The notes: generated by a model from the letters alone, not told the origin. Counted from the first letter of the stretch, positions 34,952-46,399 are shown. The stretch is 64,000 nt of DNA from Heracleum sosnowskyi (GCA_030848705.1 CM061236.1:57245481-57309480); one strand, 5' to 3'. Numbers and translations are program-made.

Positions 34952-35028
34952 CACACGCGCGCGCACACACACACGCGCGCCGCCACCACCGCCACCCGCC
35001 ATGTCACGACTCGACTCGACTCGACTCG
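34952..35028. repeat. CG/CA alternating run and (CGACT)n
   Basis: 34952-34980 alternates purine and pyrimidine without a break (CACACGCGCG type). 35007-35028 is four CGACT units. This is a sharp GC island in AT-rich DNA. Confidence 0.9.
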
Positions 35029-35189
35029 GGTCGAAGGGCGATTTGGGCGAATGTCTCGGCGTCTCGCGTACGCGAGGCGACCTGGGCGAGGAATTTTATT
35101 ACCTGTTTATTTAATATTATTTATTGATTTAATTTAACAGTATCAGTATTTATTTGTAACAGCTATACGAACTGGGTCAGGATTTATTT

Positions 35190-35470
35190 TAAATCCTGAT
35201 GGACCAGTTCTTGGATCAAATCCTGATGGCCTGGTCAGTACTTGGAGTGAAATCCTGATGACTACTGATCCTGATGGCCTGTGTCAGTATTTGGATCCTG
35301 ATGGAGTTAAATCCTGATGATGGTCTAGTCCTGATGAAATCCTGATGGTCGATCAAGTACTGATGTCAATCCTGACGGACAGTAAGTCCTGATGGCTTGG
35401 AGTACTGATGATGATCAAATCCTGATGGACCAGGAAATCCTGACTGAGCTGTAACTGTTATTAAATCCTG
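35190..35470. repeat. cluster of TCCTGAT heptamers in LTR
   Basis: TCCTGAT or TACTGAT recurs roughly every 10-25 bases, about 20 times, upstream of the LTR TATA box. The same heptamer is repeated in the U3 of the copia LTRs at 0.96, 21 and 46 kb. Confidence 0.8.
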
Positions 35471-35563
35471 ATGACTACTGTTATGGTAATTAAATCAGAA
35501 TAATTAGTATTAAATGTCATATCTTCAGTTACAATATTTGGTCTGTTACGTTTTATTTTGTAT

Positions 35564-35571
35564 TATATAAA
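35564..35571 (+). promoter_or_regulatory. TATA box of solo copia LTR
   Basis: TATATAAA in TTATATAAACA, downstream of the TCCTGAT cluster. Confidence 0.5.
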
Positions 35572-35769
35572 CAAATGAGAACGTTTGACGAATAAGACAA
35601 GGATATACGTAACTCTGAAAACCCTAGGCAACTATTATCTTCTCTGGTTTTCTCTCAACACATACAGAATACATAGTTCTTGGGCGAAGTGAGGTGCTGG
35701 TCGCTGTTGATCATTGCCATTTCTGTGAGTGGATTGATCTGTGCTGTTTTATCCTGGGAGTGATATTGC

Positions 35770-38700
35770 TGTAATATCCGTGAATTTTATTATTTAAATA
35801 AATGATATATTTAATATAAAAATATTTGTTGTGGAGTATTGGAATATTATTAAATGATAATTATCGTGTGATTATGTGCTAATTGGTGAGTCAGAAGCCC
35901 CTTTCAAATATTTCGTCATTTGGAATTTTCTTCAAATCTGAGCCCCGTCTTGATAATTCAAGGGCCCCGTTGAAATTTTGTACATCACTATTATTCAATT
36001 ATCTTTCATAATCGAATCGTTATCGAAGGAACTATTCGTATCATTTCATCCCTAACTAATTGATCTTGACAGTATGATTTGTTTTGTTCAAAAAAGGGAA
36101 AAATTGTTCCAAACCCTAATTGTCCAGGGTGACGAATATATCGTTTATATCAATATTATATCTGTTATAGCCCCAGTATTCTTGAGCATTAGTTATATAA
36201 TGATATATATCAATTTGGATAATTATCAATCTTTGTAGATGATTATCTTCTCGTAAAACGTGTTTTTGACCTAATTAGGGTTTTTAAACGATCCAATGGA
36301 TCTATATCGATCCAAAAATGTTGTTTGGGGTATTATTTTACCAAAAATATAAAAAGACGAATCGTACCTTGAAACTCATAGAAATCTGCAGTTATTAAAC
36401 CCAAAAATTAAAAATCCCCGAACCGTGTTCTTCATGTTCTTGAAGATCAATCCATTCGTTCAAGGTGTTATTGAAATCAGAAATCAAAGTTCAAGTACTC
36501 AAATTAAAGCTCTTGATCTCTAGTTTCAGAATCTTCCAACCTCTTCATCATCTGGTAATTTTTCGATTTATTATGAATTTTTCAATATTCGAATTAAAAT
36601 TAGGGTTCTTGATTAATTTGGGGATTTTCATTCTGTTGATTCTCCATTCAATTGGTTGCTTCTAACATGTTCCTAGGGTTCTAATTAGCAAGAATCCATG
36701 ATTTAATTTCGTGTTTAAGTTCAATTTATTCGGGTTTGATTTTCGGGTTTTGACCCGAATTCTTATTTTGAATAGTCTGTTCTTGATATTGATCTGACAT
36801 TGATTATGATATGGGGCTTTGATTGTGTGAGTTATAAGCGTTATTTTGACATATTAATCTTAGAGTTTCATGTAGAAATAGAGGAGATCGGGTTTCCGGT
36901 CGGAGTTTTGCCCGAAGGTTTCTTTGACCGGATTCTGGGCTCGATTCCGGCATGGGACAGAGATGTTTTTGTGTGGGTTATCTTGCAAAGGCGAACAAAA
37001 GCCCTATTGTTTTGGTTGTGTTTGATCGGGAATAAAGAATTCCGGTCGCCGGACACCTGCCGGATTCTGGAAAACCCAGAATACGGTGGATTGTTCTTGG
37101 CAACCCGAATTCGTTCTTCCCGACCCGTTTACCCGTTTTCTGACCCGATTTTAATCTTCTAAAACCCTAATTCAATTTCTGAAAACTGTTTTTGGATTTT
37201 ATTTTTAAATTTAATTCGAAAATAGTTTAAAAAACTTTAAAAATTCATATTTTTATTTTAGAAATATATTTTAATATCAGAAAAATTCTGGAAAATTATA
37301 TTTATTATTTTAAATCCGAAAATTGATTAAACTTAATTATTTTAATTATTTTTAATTAATAATTAATTTATTAATTAATTGGTTATTTCTTTTAATCAAT
37401 TAATTCTTAAAAATTAATTATTAATTAGATTTAATTAATTAAAAATTCAGTTTAATTATTTTCAAGCCTATTTATTTATTTAAAAATAGTTTGAGTATTT
37501 AAAGAGTGTCAATTAATTTTATTAATTGATTTATTTTCATTTAAATGTTTATATTGGATTTAAAAATCCGAGTTTTGATTTAAAAATTAACCGTGACTTA
37601 TTTAAAATTCAAATAAGTTTCGTATGATGTTTTAAAAATGTTTATAAGTGCTATATGGTTCATATTAATTGTGTGTTGTGTTTTATAGTCTGTATATGCC
37701 CGTACTAGGGCAAATATCTGAGTTTTAAATATCGTAAATCATACCGGACGTCCGATACGTAACCAGTTACTTGTTTAAATGTGATTATTGATTGAATAAG
37801 TGTCGAGAGTAGAAAAAGAATAGTTAGACTTATTGTGATGAGTTGTTTAATTATAGAATCGAGTTCCCGGAGCAAGGGAAAGGGAAAGGTAGAGTGAGCA
37901 GAGTCGATCCGACAGCAGCTTAGACCAGACAAGTATTTGTGCCTTTACTTGTGATAAATTATTATTGTCTTAAATACTTGAATACTGTTATCCCTAGAAC
38001 AATTCAAATTATCAATCCTTTACCCGTATTTGGACAACTGATTCCATTTCCCTAAAGATTCTTGATTCTTTGATTTGATCTGCATCGGAAACCTTATTTT
38101 TCCAATTCACTTAATTATTGACTACAACCATTGATTGTTGATTACCATCATTTGATCATTGCTTACAACCATTTGATTGTTGATTATCATCACTTGATTT
38201 TTGTTTCCAACCATTGATTGTTGATCTCCGTCATTGACTATTGACTACGGTCATTGATTATTGATTATATCCACTGATTCCTTTTCTGAACGAGTACACT
38301 GTACCGTTGAAGTTATTTCATGATTATTCTCAGTTTTCATTTGATGTTGAGCAGTTGAAGCTCTTCTGCAATTATTATATCTTGATGTTGTGTATTATCT
38401 TATCGAGCATGTTATCGCTTATACTTCATAATAGAATTGGCATGTTTTTAAATTGGACCAGTAATTGGTCGGGCCATATTTATGGTCGGAATAATTTAAG
38501 GCCCAGATTGGCCTAGGATCCAGTAGAGGACTATGCCGTAAGCTAGTCCGGGGTTGATGCGTGGCTGGCCAGCAGCACAACCTTTGATTTGAATAAAATG
38601 TGATAGCCAATTTCTAATTCTATTCTTCAATTGATATTGATATAAAGCATGTGTTTAGCTGAATATTGTTGACCCTGATATTGTGAATTCATATCTTTAC

Positions 38701-39112
38701 AACTGTGATTGAAATATATATATGATGCTTGCTGAGCACTTTTGGCTCACTCTTGCTTGTTGTTTTCTAACCCTATTCCAGTGAAGCGAGAGTATGAGTC
38801 GACACAGCGTGACTGATAGTTCACCGGCAGCTAGGAGAGCCCCTCGTGTGGTTGTCATTGGCAGGGTAGTTGTTGTTTTGCTTTTCTAGATTAGATGTCT
38901 AGATCTGAACTTTAGATGTGATGTAATAACTCTGATAAAACTGGTTGTATTAATAAAAGATTGTAGTAGCTTGTGTTCAATGCCATAATCTGGATGCGGT
39001 CTTGGTTAAGGGGTATTTTATGTCTTTATATATATATTATGCATGTGTTAAATAGTGTACCGTTGGTCGGGTGACTCCTCAAATCTGTACCCCGGGTTTG
39101 GAGGGCGTCACA
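35770..39112 (+). repeat. solo Tekay/Del LTR (3343 bp)
   Basis: It begins TGTAATATCCGTGAA and ends GGGCGTCACA and is colinear over its full length with the LTR at 3524-6744. No pol or gag flanks it. The flanks ATTGC (35765-35769) and ATTGT (39113-39117) match at four of five bases, consistent with an aged target duplication. It lies inside the solo copia LTR. Confidence 0.88.
38794..38889 (+). CDS. conserved micro-ORF inside Tekay LTR, second copy (31 codons)
   Basis: Homologue of 6427-6528; the peptide begins MSRHSVTDSSP and contains ARRAPRVVVIGRVVVV. It is preserved although this is a solo LTR, so the constraint must predate the loss of the internal region. Coding status is inferred only from codon-position pattern. 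Confidence 0.35.
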   Translation: MSRHSVTDSSPAARRAPRVVVIGRVVVVLLF

Positions 39113-39397
39113 ATTGTTGCAACCCAACACAGCGTAAGTGGGGCAATAATCTCTTCAAGAACAGTCAAGACTTCTCGAAGGCTTGGCGACTCAGCTGTTT
39201 CTTTATCTTTCAGAATTTGTTAAAGCTCCTGATAGATAAGTGTTCTTTCTTATCTGATTATATTTACAGTCTCTGATTATTTTATTGTTTCGACCTTTGT
39301 GTTTGTTTCGTTTATTGGTTTTTTGCATGTTCTTGTTAATACAATTATATATATAACTGCCCTATTGTTGTTGTGTAGTTAGTAATTATACCCAACA

Positions 39398-40140
39398 CTT
39401 GTGTCTCCTGTCTTGTGTTAAATTTCTTAAAACGTTAATTAATTTTTTGTTTAACGAACAAAACACCAGATGATCACTTGTTTGGATCAAAACGCTAAAT
39501 TATCTTTTGTTAGCAGATAACTTAAAACAAAACTTAAACTTGTGTTTGTGTTAAAACACTGTTTAATCATGTGTTTGAAGAAAGAAAACGACGTTGATGG
39601 TTGTGTTTTCTTACAAAGTCCGGCATCCTGATTTTAGGGTTACAACCCTAAAATCAGGGTAGGTTAGGGTTTAGAGTCTAGGGTTTAGTGTAAACAGCCC
39701 TAAACCCTAAGTTCGTATACGTTTTATTCGTCATTCTGAATATTTCTAAAACCCAAAATGAAACCATAGAACCCCAAAAGTTAATTGTTGAACCCCCAAG
39801 GGTACAACTAATTTAAATTTAAGCTCAAAACGCTACTTAATCAGGTGGTTGATGTTGAAAACACAAGTTTATATGGTGTTTGCAGCAAAACATCAGATAA
39901 ACTTGTGTTTTGTAAATTGCAAATTATTATTATTATTTTTAAATTTAAGCTCAAAACACTACTTAATCAGGTGTTTGAAGCAAAACACCGAATGAACTGG
40001 TGTTTGCAGCAAAACACCGAATGAATTGGTGTTTTGACAACATTTTAGTCATTTGTTTGCACCAACAAAACAGCAGACGAAGTGGTGTTTTGGGCTAAAA
40101 GAAAACACCACACGAAGTGGTGTTTTAGAGTGATATTTGG
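39398..40140. repeat. hairpin array, right part
   Basis: A series of short palindromes with the common stem AAACACC/GGTGTTT and variable loops, for example near 39980-40000, 40010-40035 and 40098-40123, where the arms AAAACACCAC and GTGGTGTTTT are perfect. It has no ORF. Confidence 0.85.
39627..39658. repeat. 15-bp perfect palindrome with telomere-like core
   Basis: CCTGATTTTAGGGTT, a two-base loop, then its exact complement. A second looser pair of TTTAGGG / CCCTAAA arms follows to about 39710. Confidence 0.95.
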
Positions 40141-40219
40141 GGTCATTTTTACAGATTGTGATATTTGGGTCCATTTAGCTTAGAATTGTGATATTTGGGG
40201 TCGTTTCTTTTAAATAAAG

Positions 40220-40747
40220 ATATAGACAAATCCTTTAAAATCTCGTTGATTTTGACCAGATTTCAAATGACATAAAATACACTAGAAAATTCATAAATTT
40301 CCACAATTTTATCAAATACAAAAAAATCCTTGAACTTTTGAATAACATCTAATTTTAATAAAGTTTTTATAATTTAAATTGAATACATCTAGATTTAAAA
40401 AAAAATTAAAAAATCTTTATTATATACCACCAGATTTTAAAATATTTTTTAAATAAAAACTTCAGAATTTTAAAAATTTAAAATAATATTTAAAATTCAG
40501 GTTGAAATACACCACCTAAACCTTTATACATTTGAGTCCTAGTATAGGAGAAATAGATTTATGGAGGCCTGCCTTATTATAAAAAGCAAACGAGGTAGAA
40601 GAAATCCGTAAATGAAAGGATATGGGATCCGATGAAAAGGGCCGACCCAACCGAACCTTCCTAATTTGAAAATCCCCGACTTGGTTTGTTGCCCCAATTA
40701 AATACTATATCTATCTCTCCATGTTGAAATTAAACTAGGGGGGCGAA
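40220..40747. other. upstream region of the WSS1-type gene
   Basis: AT-rich without an ORF. A possible TATA box, TATAAAAA, lies at 40578-40585, 163 bases before the ATG. No other element end was recognised. Confidence 0.5.
40578..40585 (+). promoter_or_regulatory. possible TATA box of the WSS1-type gene
   Basis: TATAAAAA at a plausible distance (163 bases) upstream of the start codon. Prediction only. Confidence 0.4.
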
Positions 40748-43048
40748 ATGAATTTGGGGGATTTAAACAAAGTTTGGGAAATTAAAGCCCTAAAAAACAA
40801 GGATAAACAAGACGAAGCCAAACACATTCTTGATCGCATCGCTAAACAAGTTGAACCCATTATGCGCAAACACAATTGGCGTGTCAAACTCCTCTCCGAG
40901 TTCTGGTATTTACCTTTCTATGCTATATGTTATTGTGACTTATCAATTGTTGTTTCTGATTTGATTTTGTAAGTAGCTTGCTTTCATTTGTTGGGAACTG
41001 TAATCTTAGTTTTTTGTGTGTGTTTTAGTCCCAAAAATCCCTCACTTTTAGGATTGAATGTGAATCATGGTGTCCATGTCAAGCTGAGGCTTCGCAGACC
41101 CAATAGGGATTCCGAATTCTATCCTTTTCATCAAATTCTCGATACCATGCTTCATGAGCTTTGCCACAATAAACATGCTCCTCATAATGCTGTCTTTTAC
41201 AAGCTTTGGGATCATCTCCGAAAGGTTGCCCTCTCCTTTTCTTTATCTTTCTTCCTTGCTACTATTTGTTTTCTTTTTTAATGTTGATATTGATCATGAA
41301 CAAGGTTTATCTTCCCGACAATCATTACATTATTGTGCTTTCAGCCAGAAACGAAACTGTCTTATCAAGTTTTATTTATTTATACTTCTTTTGTCAAGTC
41401 ATGAGGTAAGTTATATGATAATGAACCTATCTTTGAAATTTGAAGCTCAATGATGTGTTAATAATTGGTATTTAAATGATAAAATTTGTAGGTGTAATAT
41501 GCTGTACGTTGTTAATAACTTGCACCTATCAATTGTTTTATTAACTACCATTATACGGGCTTATGATCATTTTGAATTGAAAATGAATATGAATGCTATC
41601 TAAACTCTATAATGGATTGTGGGTTTGTGGAACTGTGGTAATCAACTTTTAGTGTCTCACATGCTTTAATGAACTTAAATTTTGTCTCACACTATCTTCT
41701 TTTGTCTTGTGTGGGATGCCAAGTGAAGCATAGAAATGTTGAACAGGGACTAATTCCTAGCTCTCAAACATCAATTTGAGCTGAAATTTGTATTATAATC
41801 AGTTCCTCCAACTAATGAGTATTTGTATTCTAAATCTACTTTGACTAATTTCTTTATTCCCTGATGCTAAGCAAAGTATGTGGTTAGTAGGTATCATTTT
41901 GTAAAACCTAGTGATACCTAACTTCGTCAGGCGCAGCCCAGCCTTACTTATCTAAAACATTGACTACAGTGATGTCATGATAAGGTAGACAACCTGGCCA
42001 ATTTTGGGCCAATTTTCCCCTCTACTTATCACTTCTAAATTCTCAGGAATGTGAGGAGCTCATAAACAAAGGAATAAGTGGTTCTGGGGAGGGCTTTGAT
42101 CTTCCAGGGAGGCGTCTGGGTGGTTTCTCTCAACCTGTTATTACATCTTTACGACATACTGCCCTAAATGCGGCAGAAAAAAGGGCTCATCTAGGATCTC
42201 TTCTACCATCTGGACCTAAGCGTCTTGGTGGTGATAGCTCTTTGATGACTGCTCTTAGTCCTGTCCAAGCTGCTGCAATGGCGGCAGAAAGGAGATTACA
42301 AGATGAGATTTGGTGTGCCTCTGGATCTTGTGATATAGAGGAAGGAGAAATTAGTAATGATTTGTTGCAGAAGCAGGTGGACCGAGGTTCTGGAAGCTCA
42401 AGGAATTCTAATGGTCCTGTTGTAAACAAGTCAGATTCAGTACCTAGGAAAAGGAGTCATGAAATATGTAATAATAATAATAATTTATTATCACGTGATA
42501 TTCCTATAAAGCCTGATTTTCTGGACTTGACACAAGATAGTATAGTATCTGGATCAGTGGTTTATGAAGAGCATACATCTCAAAATAGAAATGACCAGAG
42601 AAAAAAGTCTAAATCCATCAATGTTAACCATAATTCTAGTTTTATAGATCTTTCGAGTGCTTCTTCGACTTCTGCCTCTACCAAGTATCAAGATGCTTCA
42701 AACTATGCAGCAAATTCTTCAACCTGGGAGTGTGGAGTATGCACTTTAGCAAACCCAGTAAGAAATCTCCTTTCATGTTTTTTTGGTTATATGTGTTTCT
42801 TGTTAACATCTTCACCTCATTCCATCTTCCTTTTTGTTTGATAATTATCTTGCATCTTTCCGTGAGTTCTAATAAGTAATGATCACAGCCATCAGTTAAG
42901 TTATTTGCTTTTTAGTTTTTACGGTAACTGAGGACTCTGGCCTCTGTTGCTGCCGATATTGGAGTTTGATTTCCATATAAGATTGCATATGTTGAATAGT
43001 AAGCCTTTAGTTTCTAGAGTCTTAAATTTGAATGCCTAAGCAGAAATA

Positions 43049-43105
<57 letters not shown>

Positions 43106-44061
43106 GAGATATGTTTGTAACTATGGCTACTCTTTGACATTTCAGTTTTCACCATATTTCGTTGTTGTTGGTATATGTTTCTGCTTTATACAATAGTGTC
43201 AGGTTCGTGATCACTACTACTGAAGTAACATTCCCAGATGGATTTGCATGCATAACAATAATTTAAGTTTTCAGATGGTCCTGTCAAAATTTTATATTTT
43301 TATGCATGAACAAACTTATTATGATAATTATTTGATGTTCTGTTAAAGTTTGCTTGAACATATTTTTATGATAATTTTTTGATATTCTGTTTAAGTATTA
43401 TCGGAACTGATAAACGACCTTGCAGGGTACTTGTCACCGCTTTCATGCGTCTTAGCTTCAGTCATCCAATCTTGCGATTATATATGCAATGATTAATAAG
43501 ATTGAAACTCCTAACTTTGATTGGTTAGCTTTGTCATGACTTGTATATGAAGCTTCATGTCATTATATCTGGCTAAGACCTAATATGAGTATACGACTTC
43601 AAGTACATGGTATTGTTATAATCTTTTCTGGCCAATATAATAGTATAATTAATTTTTGGGAGAAAAACTAAATATTTAAGAAGCTTACAAGTAATCCTTA
43701 AACATCAGTAGCAAAAGACTGTTTCCTTCTAGTTTAAGATTTTGATTTAGTAAGTCGAGAATTTGATAGTTAGTACTAAGAATTTGATTTTGCGTTCAAC
43801 TTATTCTGTTTTATATTTGCCATCTATTTGTGTTATTGCCTATGTGAAATTGACATTTGAATGTTGCAGCCCCTAGCTCCAGTATGCGAAGTCTGTGGTA
43901 CACTAAAGCCCAGAAATGTTAAAGAGAGGTATAAATTCTGGTCATGCAAGTTTTGTACGTTAGAAAACAGTGTGGATTTAGATAAATGTATGGCATGTAA
44001 TGAGTGGAGGTATTCACATGGCACGCCTGTGGCAGTCCCTGCGCCAAATATTGGTACCTGA
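40748..44061 (+). CDS. WSS1: WSS1-type DNA-dependent metalloprotease (WLM domain, two RanBP2 zinc fingers), four exons
   Basis: Exons are 40748-40905, 41029-41224, 42047-42757 and 43870-44061. All introns are GT-AG, and 1257 bases give 418 residues ending at TGA 44059-44061. The WLM domain covers roughly residues 10-190. It contains the zinc-metalloprotease motif HELCHNKHAPHN (residues ~95-106; His ligands and catalytic Glu present) and the family block FDLPGRRLGG. Residues ~190-345 are low-complexity. Two RanBP2-type zinc fingers follow, WECGVCTLANP...CEVC across the last splice junction and WSCKFCTLEN...CMAC near residues 380-400. WSS1/SPRTN-like enzymes act in the nucleus on proteins crosslinked to DNA, with Cdc48 and SUMO; that role is family knowledge. 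The frame and splice phases are intact, so the gene looks functional. The start is the first ATG and fits the family N-terminus. Confidence 0.93.
43053..43103. repeat. (AT)n microsatellite in intron 3
   Basis: About 25 uninterrupted AT dinucleotides within the third intron of the WSS1-type gene, likely polymorphic in length. Confidence 0.97.
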
Positions 44062-45160
44062 TATGAAATGCAAGTGAGTTGCAAATTTTTGGTCTGGGCT
44101 AGTTTTACCAAATCTTGGTATAAAACTTGTACCAATGCATTTCATGTGGTTTTGTCAACTTGAATGTAATACCATGTAAACGTAGTTGGAATGGCAGCCT
44201 ATGCGGTCCCCATTTCAACTTCTTTTTATAATTTTAAAGTTATTTGCAATTCGCACTCCTCTGGTTTGGACCGACTGCATTGCACAGTGCATCCCCTTAA
44301 CATGTTTTGGCGATATATTATAATCTTCTAACCGAAAATATACACATGTATGCATAAGATAAGATAACTTTATAATGGTATCTCAAATAATAAATTTCCT
44401 GAGATAATCTCAGGAACATCATTTAATCTCAGGAACATCATTCTTTTCTCTATAATATTTTAATATCTATCCAAAAACCCTAAATTCAATGACACCTCTT
44501 GAAATTGATAAGTAGCAACAATGAGAGGTCGATTAAGGAGCGTCATCGATGTTGACGATTAATTGCAGCCGGAAAAAATGAAGAGTAAAGTCGGATCAAG
44601 TGAATGAGCAATTGTGGTGAGTCAACCCTATGGCAAAGAAATTCCCGATTACAAGGGTAATCATTTTACTCGCCCACACCATTCTAGGCACTATCCAATT
44701 TCCACGTACCTATCAAATTGTTTTTCAACGGGATAATTAATTAGAGCTATAATCAATCGATTTTGACCGTTTTTTTTATAAAAAAAAACCGAAATTTTCA
44801 TATTCAGGAGGGTGGCTCACCGCCTAGCTCCATTTTATATGTTATTCCAAAGTAACCCTTACCCATTTGAATGGTAATCTATATCATATTAATTCCTGAA
44901 TACAAAAATTTTGGAAAAATACTTTTTCTATCCTTTATAATTTTTAAATTAACACTACAGTTCATGCCCATTTTTGTCCTTTCACTTCGAAATCGGGTCG
45001 CCCATTTGTCAACCGGGTCTGATCCATCCGATTTTCCATTCAAATTGTACAATGACCCGATTTGTTATGAGTATCCATGCTTCAGTAAAAAAAAAGACGG
45101 GAGGAAATGCAGTTACTTTTGCCTTGATTTTAGGCTTAACTGTTATTCCCAGAACAATGC
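44062..45160. other. 3' flank of the WSS1-type gene, intergenic
   Basis: The 3' untranslated region probably occupies the first 100-200 bases (AATGTAAT near 44164). No further gene is supported; short frames at 44871-45174 lack homology or codon structure. Confidence 0.5.
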
Positions 45161-45164
45161 AACC

Positions 45165-45817
45165 TAGTTTGTAGAACCGGGGGGGGGGGGGGGGGTTGAA
45201 TACAATCTAGTTAATTTTACAAAACTTTTTCAAACCATGTAGAGTATGAATATATGAGTTTGTAAATTAACTAAATCCAGTCAAGCTTTGAACAAAAATA
45301 AATTCTTCAGGTTAAAAAGAAATGCAGGAGACAAACAAACTTTTTAAACTTTTCAGGTGGGTTTATCAGAAAAAGCCCACCTGAGATGTATATTGAAGAA
45401 TTCTCTGGTTTTGTTTTTACAACAAACTCTAGCTGCTTACACAGATGATGAAAGAGAGCCTAAGTGTTTTTCTTTTGGTTTGGTGCTCTCTCCACATATT
45501 TCTATGCTACACCATACAGTATTATATACATCAACTGTATGTTACAATCAAAACCTACAACATAATAAAATATTACATTATTAGTTCTGCTTGTTCACAT
45601 GCTCGACTCTGAAGCTATTCTATTCGGGAAATGCCTTGGCTGGCATCACATATAAACTTGTATAGTCCCAAAGAATGCTTTCTGGTTCCATGTGCTTCTT
45701 TCGTCAAGAATTACTAAGTTCATGTAAATTGACCTAGCTTCCAAGACCTCGTGACATCTGCATGAAAAGACCTTTCCTTGAATACACGACTATCAAGTCA
45801 CTATCAGCTGAGATAAG
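45165..45817 (-). repeat. probable diverged copia LTR fragment
   Basis: TTTGTAGAAC, a run of 17 G (45179-45195), then TTGAATACAATC is the minus-strand form of the ATTCAACCCCCCTTCTA box near the 3' end of copia LTRs here. TATTATATACATC near 45520 could be promoter remains. The right part was displaced by the element starting at 45818. No ends or duplication could be fixed. Confidence 0.4.
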
Positions 45818-46399
45818 TGTTGCCCAGTAATAAACAATTGTAGAAGGGGGGTTGAATACAATTGTATAAGATTCTCGACTTATCAAAGTATATATCACAG
45901 ATATGAAAGAATAATAACAGCTTTATTAATTCTGATATAAACCTGTTACAAACTCTCTCAAGAAATTCTGATGTTCTTGAGAGCTTCTAGGTTACAAAGA
46001 TACTCGAGTGTGTGATCGATTATGTTCTCTCTGTCACATAAATCGAAACCTAAAACTGTGTTTATATACTACACAGCTTCTCTATCAATTACATGATAAG
46101 TCCTAATCAATTACAAAGATTGAAACCTATCCTAAATTGATAGCTTCATTACTATAAATAAGTAACCGACAAAATAAGATTCCTTATTTAACTAGACTCC
46201 AAATATAACTCGAAATAGAAATCCTGACCAGCTTCCAGTTCTGATGATCAATCGTGATCCCAGTCCTGATGTAGATATCCTGATGACAATCCTGATACTG
46301 ACGCTTGATCAAATACAGATGACCATGTTATACTGATGACGTCAGCAATCCTGATCAGTTGAGTCTAGATCCTGACGATCATTGAATCCTGATCTAACA
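45818..46399 (-). repeat. 3' LTR of the minus-strand Sirevirus (582 bp)
   Basis: TGTTGCCCAGTAATAA... to ...CTGATCTAACA in plus-strand reading, colinear with 955-1461 and 20957-21527. TATA box at 46061-46068, TGACGTCA at 46337-46344. Positions 46400-46409 (TGGGGGAGAT on the minus strand) are the adjoining polypurine tract. Confidence 0.92.

Larger units (their letters stand above)
34633..39397 (+). repeat. solo copia LTR (about 1417 bp without the nested LTR)
   Basis: It starts TGTTAGAAAATGG and ends TATACCCAACA. It is flanked by the exact duplication CTTGT at 34628-34632 and 39398-39402. The TATA box TATATAAA at 35564-35571 fits plus orientation. It holds an alternating purine-pyrimidine run (34952-34980), a CGACT tandem, about 20 TCCTGAT heptamers (35190-35470) and a nested Tekay LTR. 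Overlapping frames at 34800-35137 are low-complexity readings of the CG-rich stretch and are not genes. Confidence 0.88.
34338..40209. mobile_element. hairpin-rich element with inverted ends, possibly Mutator-like
   Basis: Without the nested LTRs about 1.1 kb remains (34338-34632 and 39403-40209). The ends are inverted relative to each other. The left reads TATCACAATTTTAAGACAAA and CCCCAAATATCACTCTAAAA. The right, on the other strand, reads TATCACAATTCTAAGCTAAA and CCCCAAATATCACTCTAAAA. The sequence TTAAATAAAG flanks both sides (34328-34337, 40210-40219), a 10-bp duplication in the 9-11 bp range of Mutator-like elements. The interior is an array of small palindromes (AACACC...GGTGTT). There is no transposase. 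The outermost bases of the two ends do not match well, so the class is uncertain. Confidence 0.55.

Noticed and set aside
34800..35137. Three overlapping ORFs in the CG-rich stretch
   Set aside because: They translate the same low-complexity repeats in three frames and sit in a solo LTR.
34420..40130. Repeated palindromes that resemble a CRISPR array
   Set aside because: Repeats are not uniform in length or spacing, there are no cas genes, and the context is a plant nuclear transposon.
42187..42429. Minus-strand ORF of 80 codons
   Set aside because: Antisense to exon 3 of the WSS1-type gene, explained by that gene's codon composition.
44521..44570. Short ATG frame with an exon-like end downstream of the WSS1-type gene
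   Set aside because: Fifteen codons without a continuing exon or homology; not supportable.
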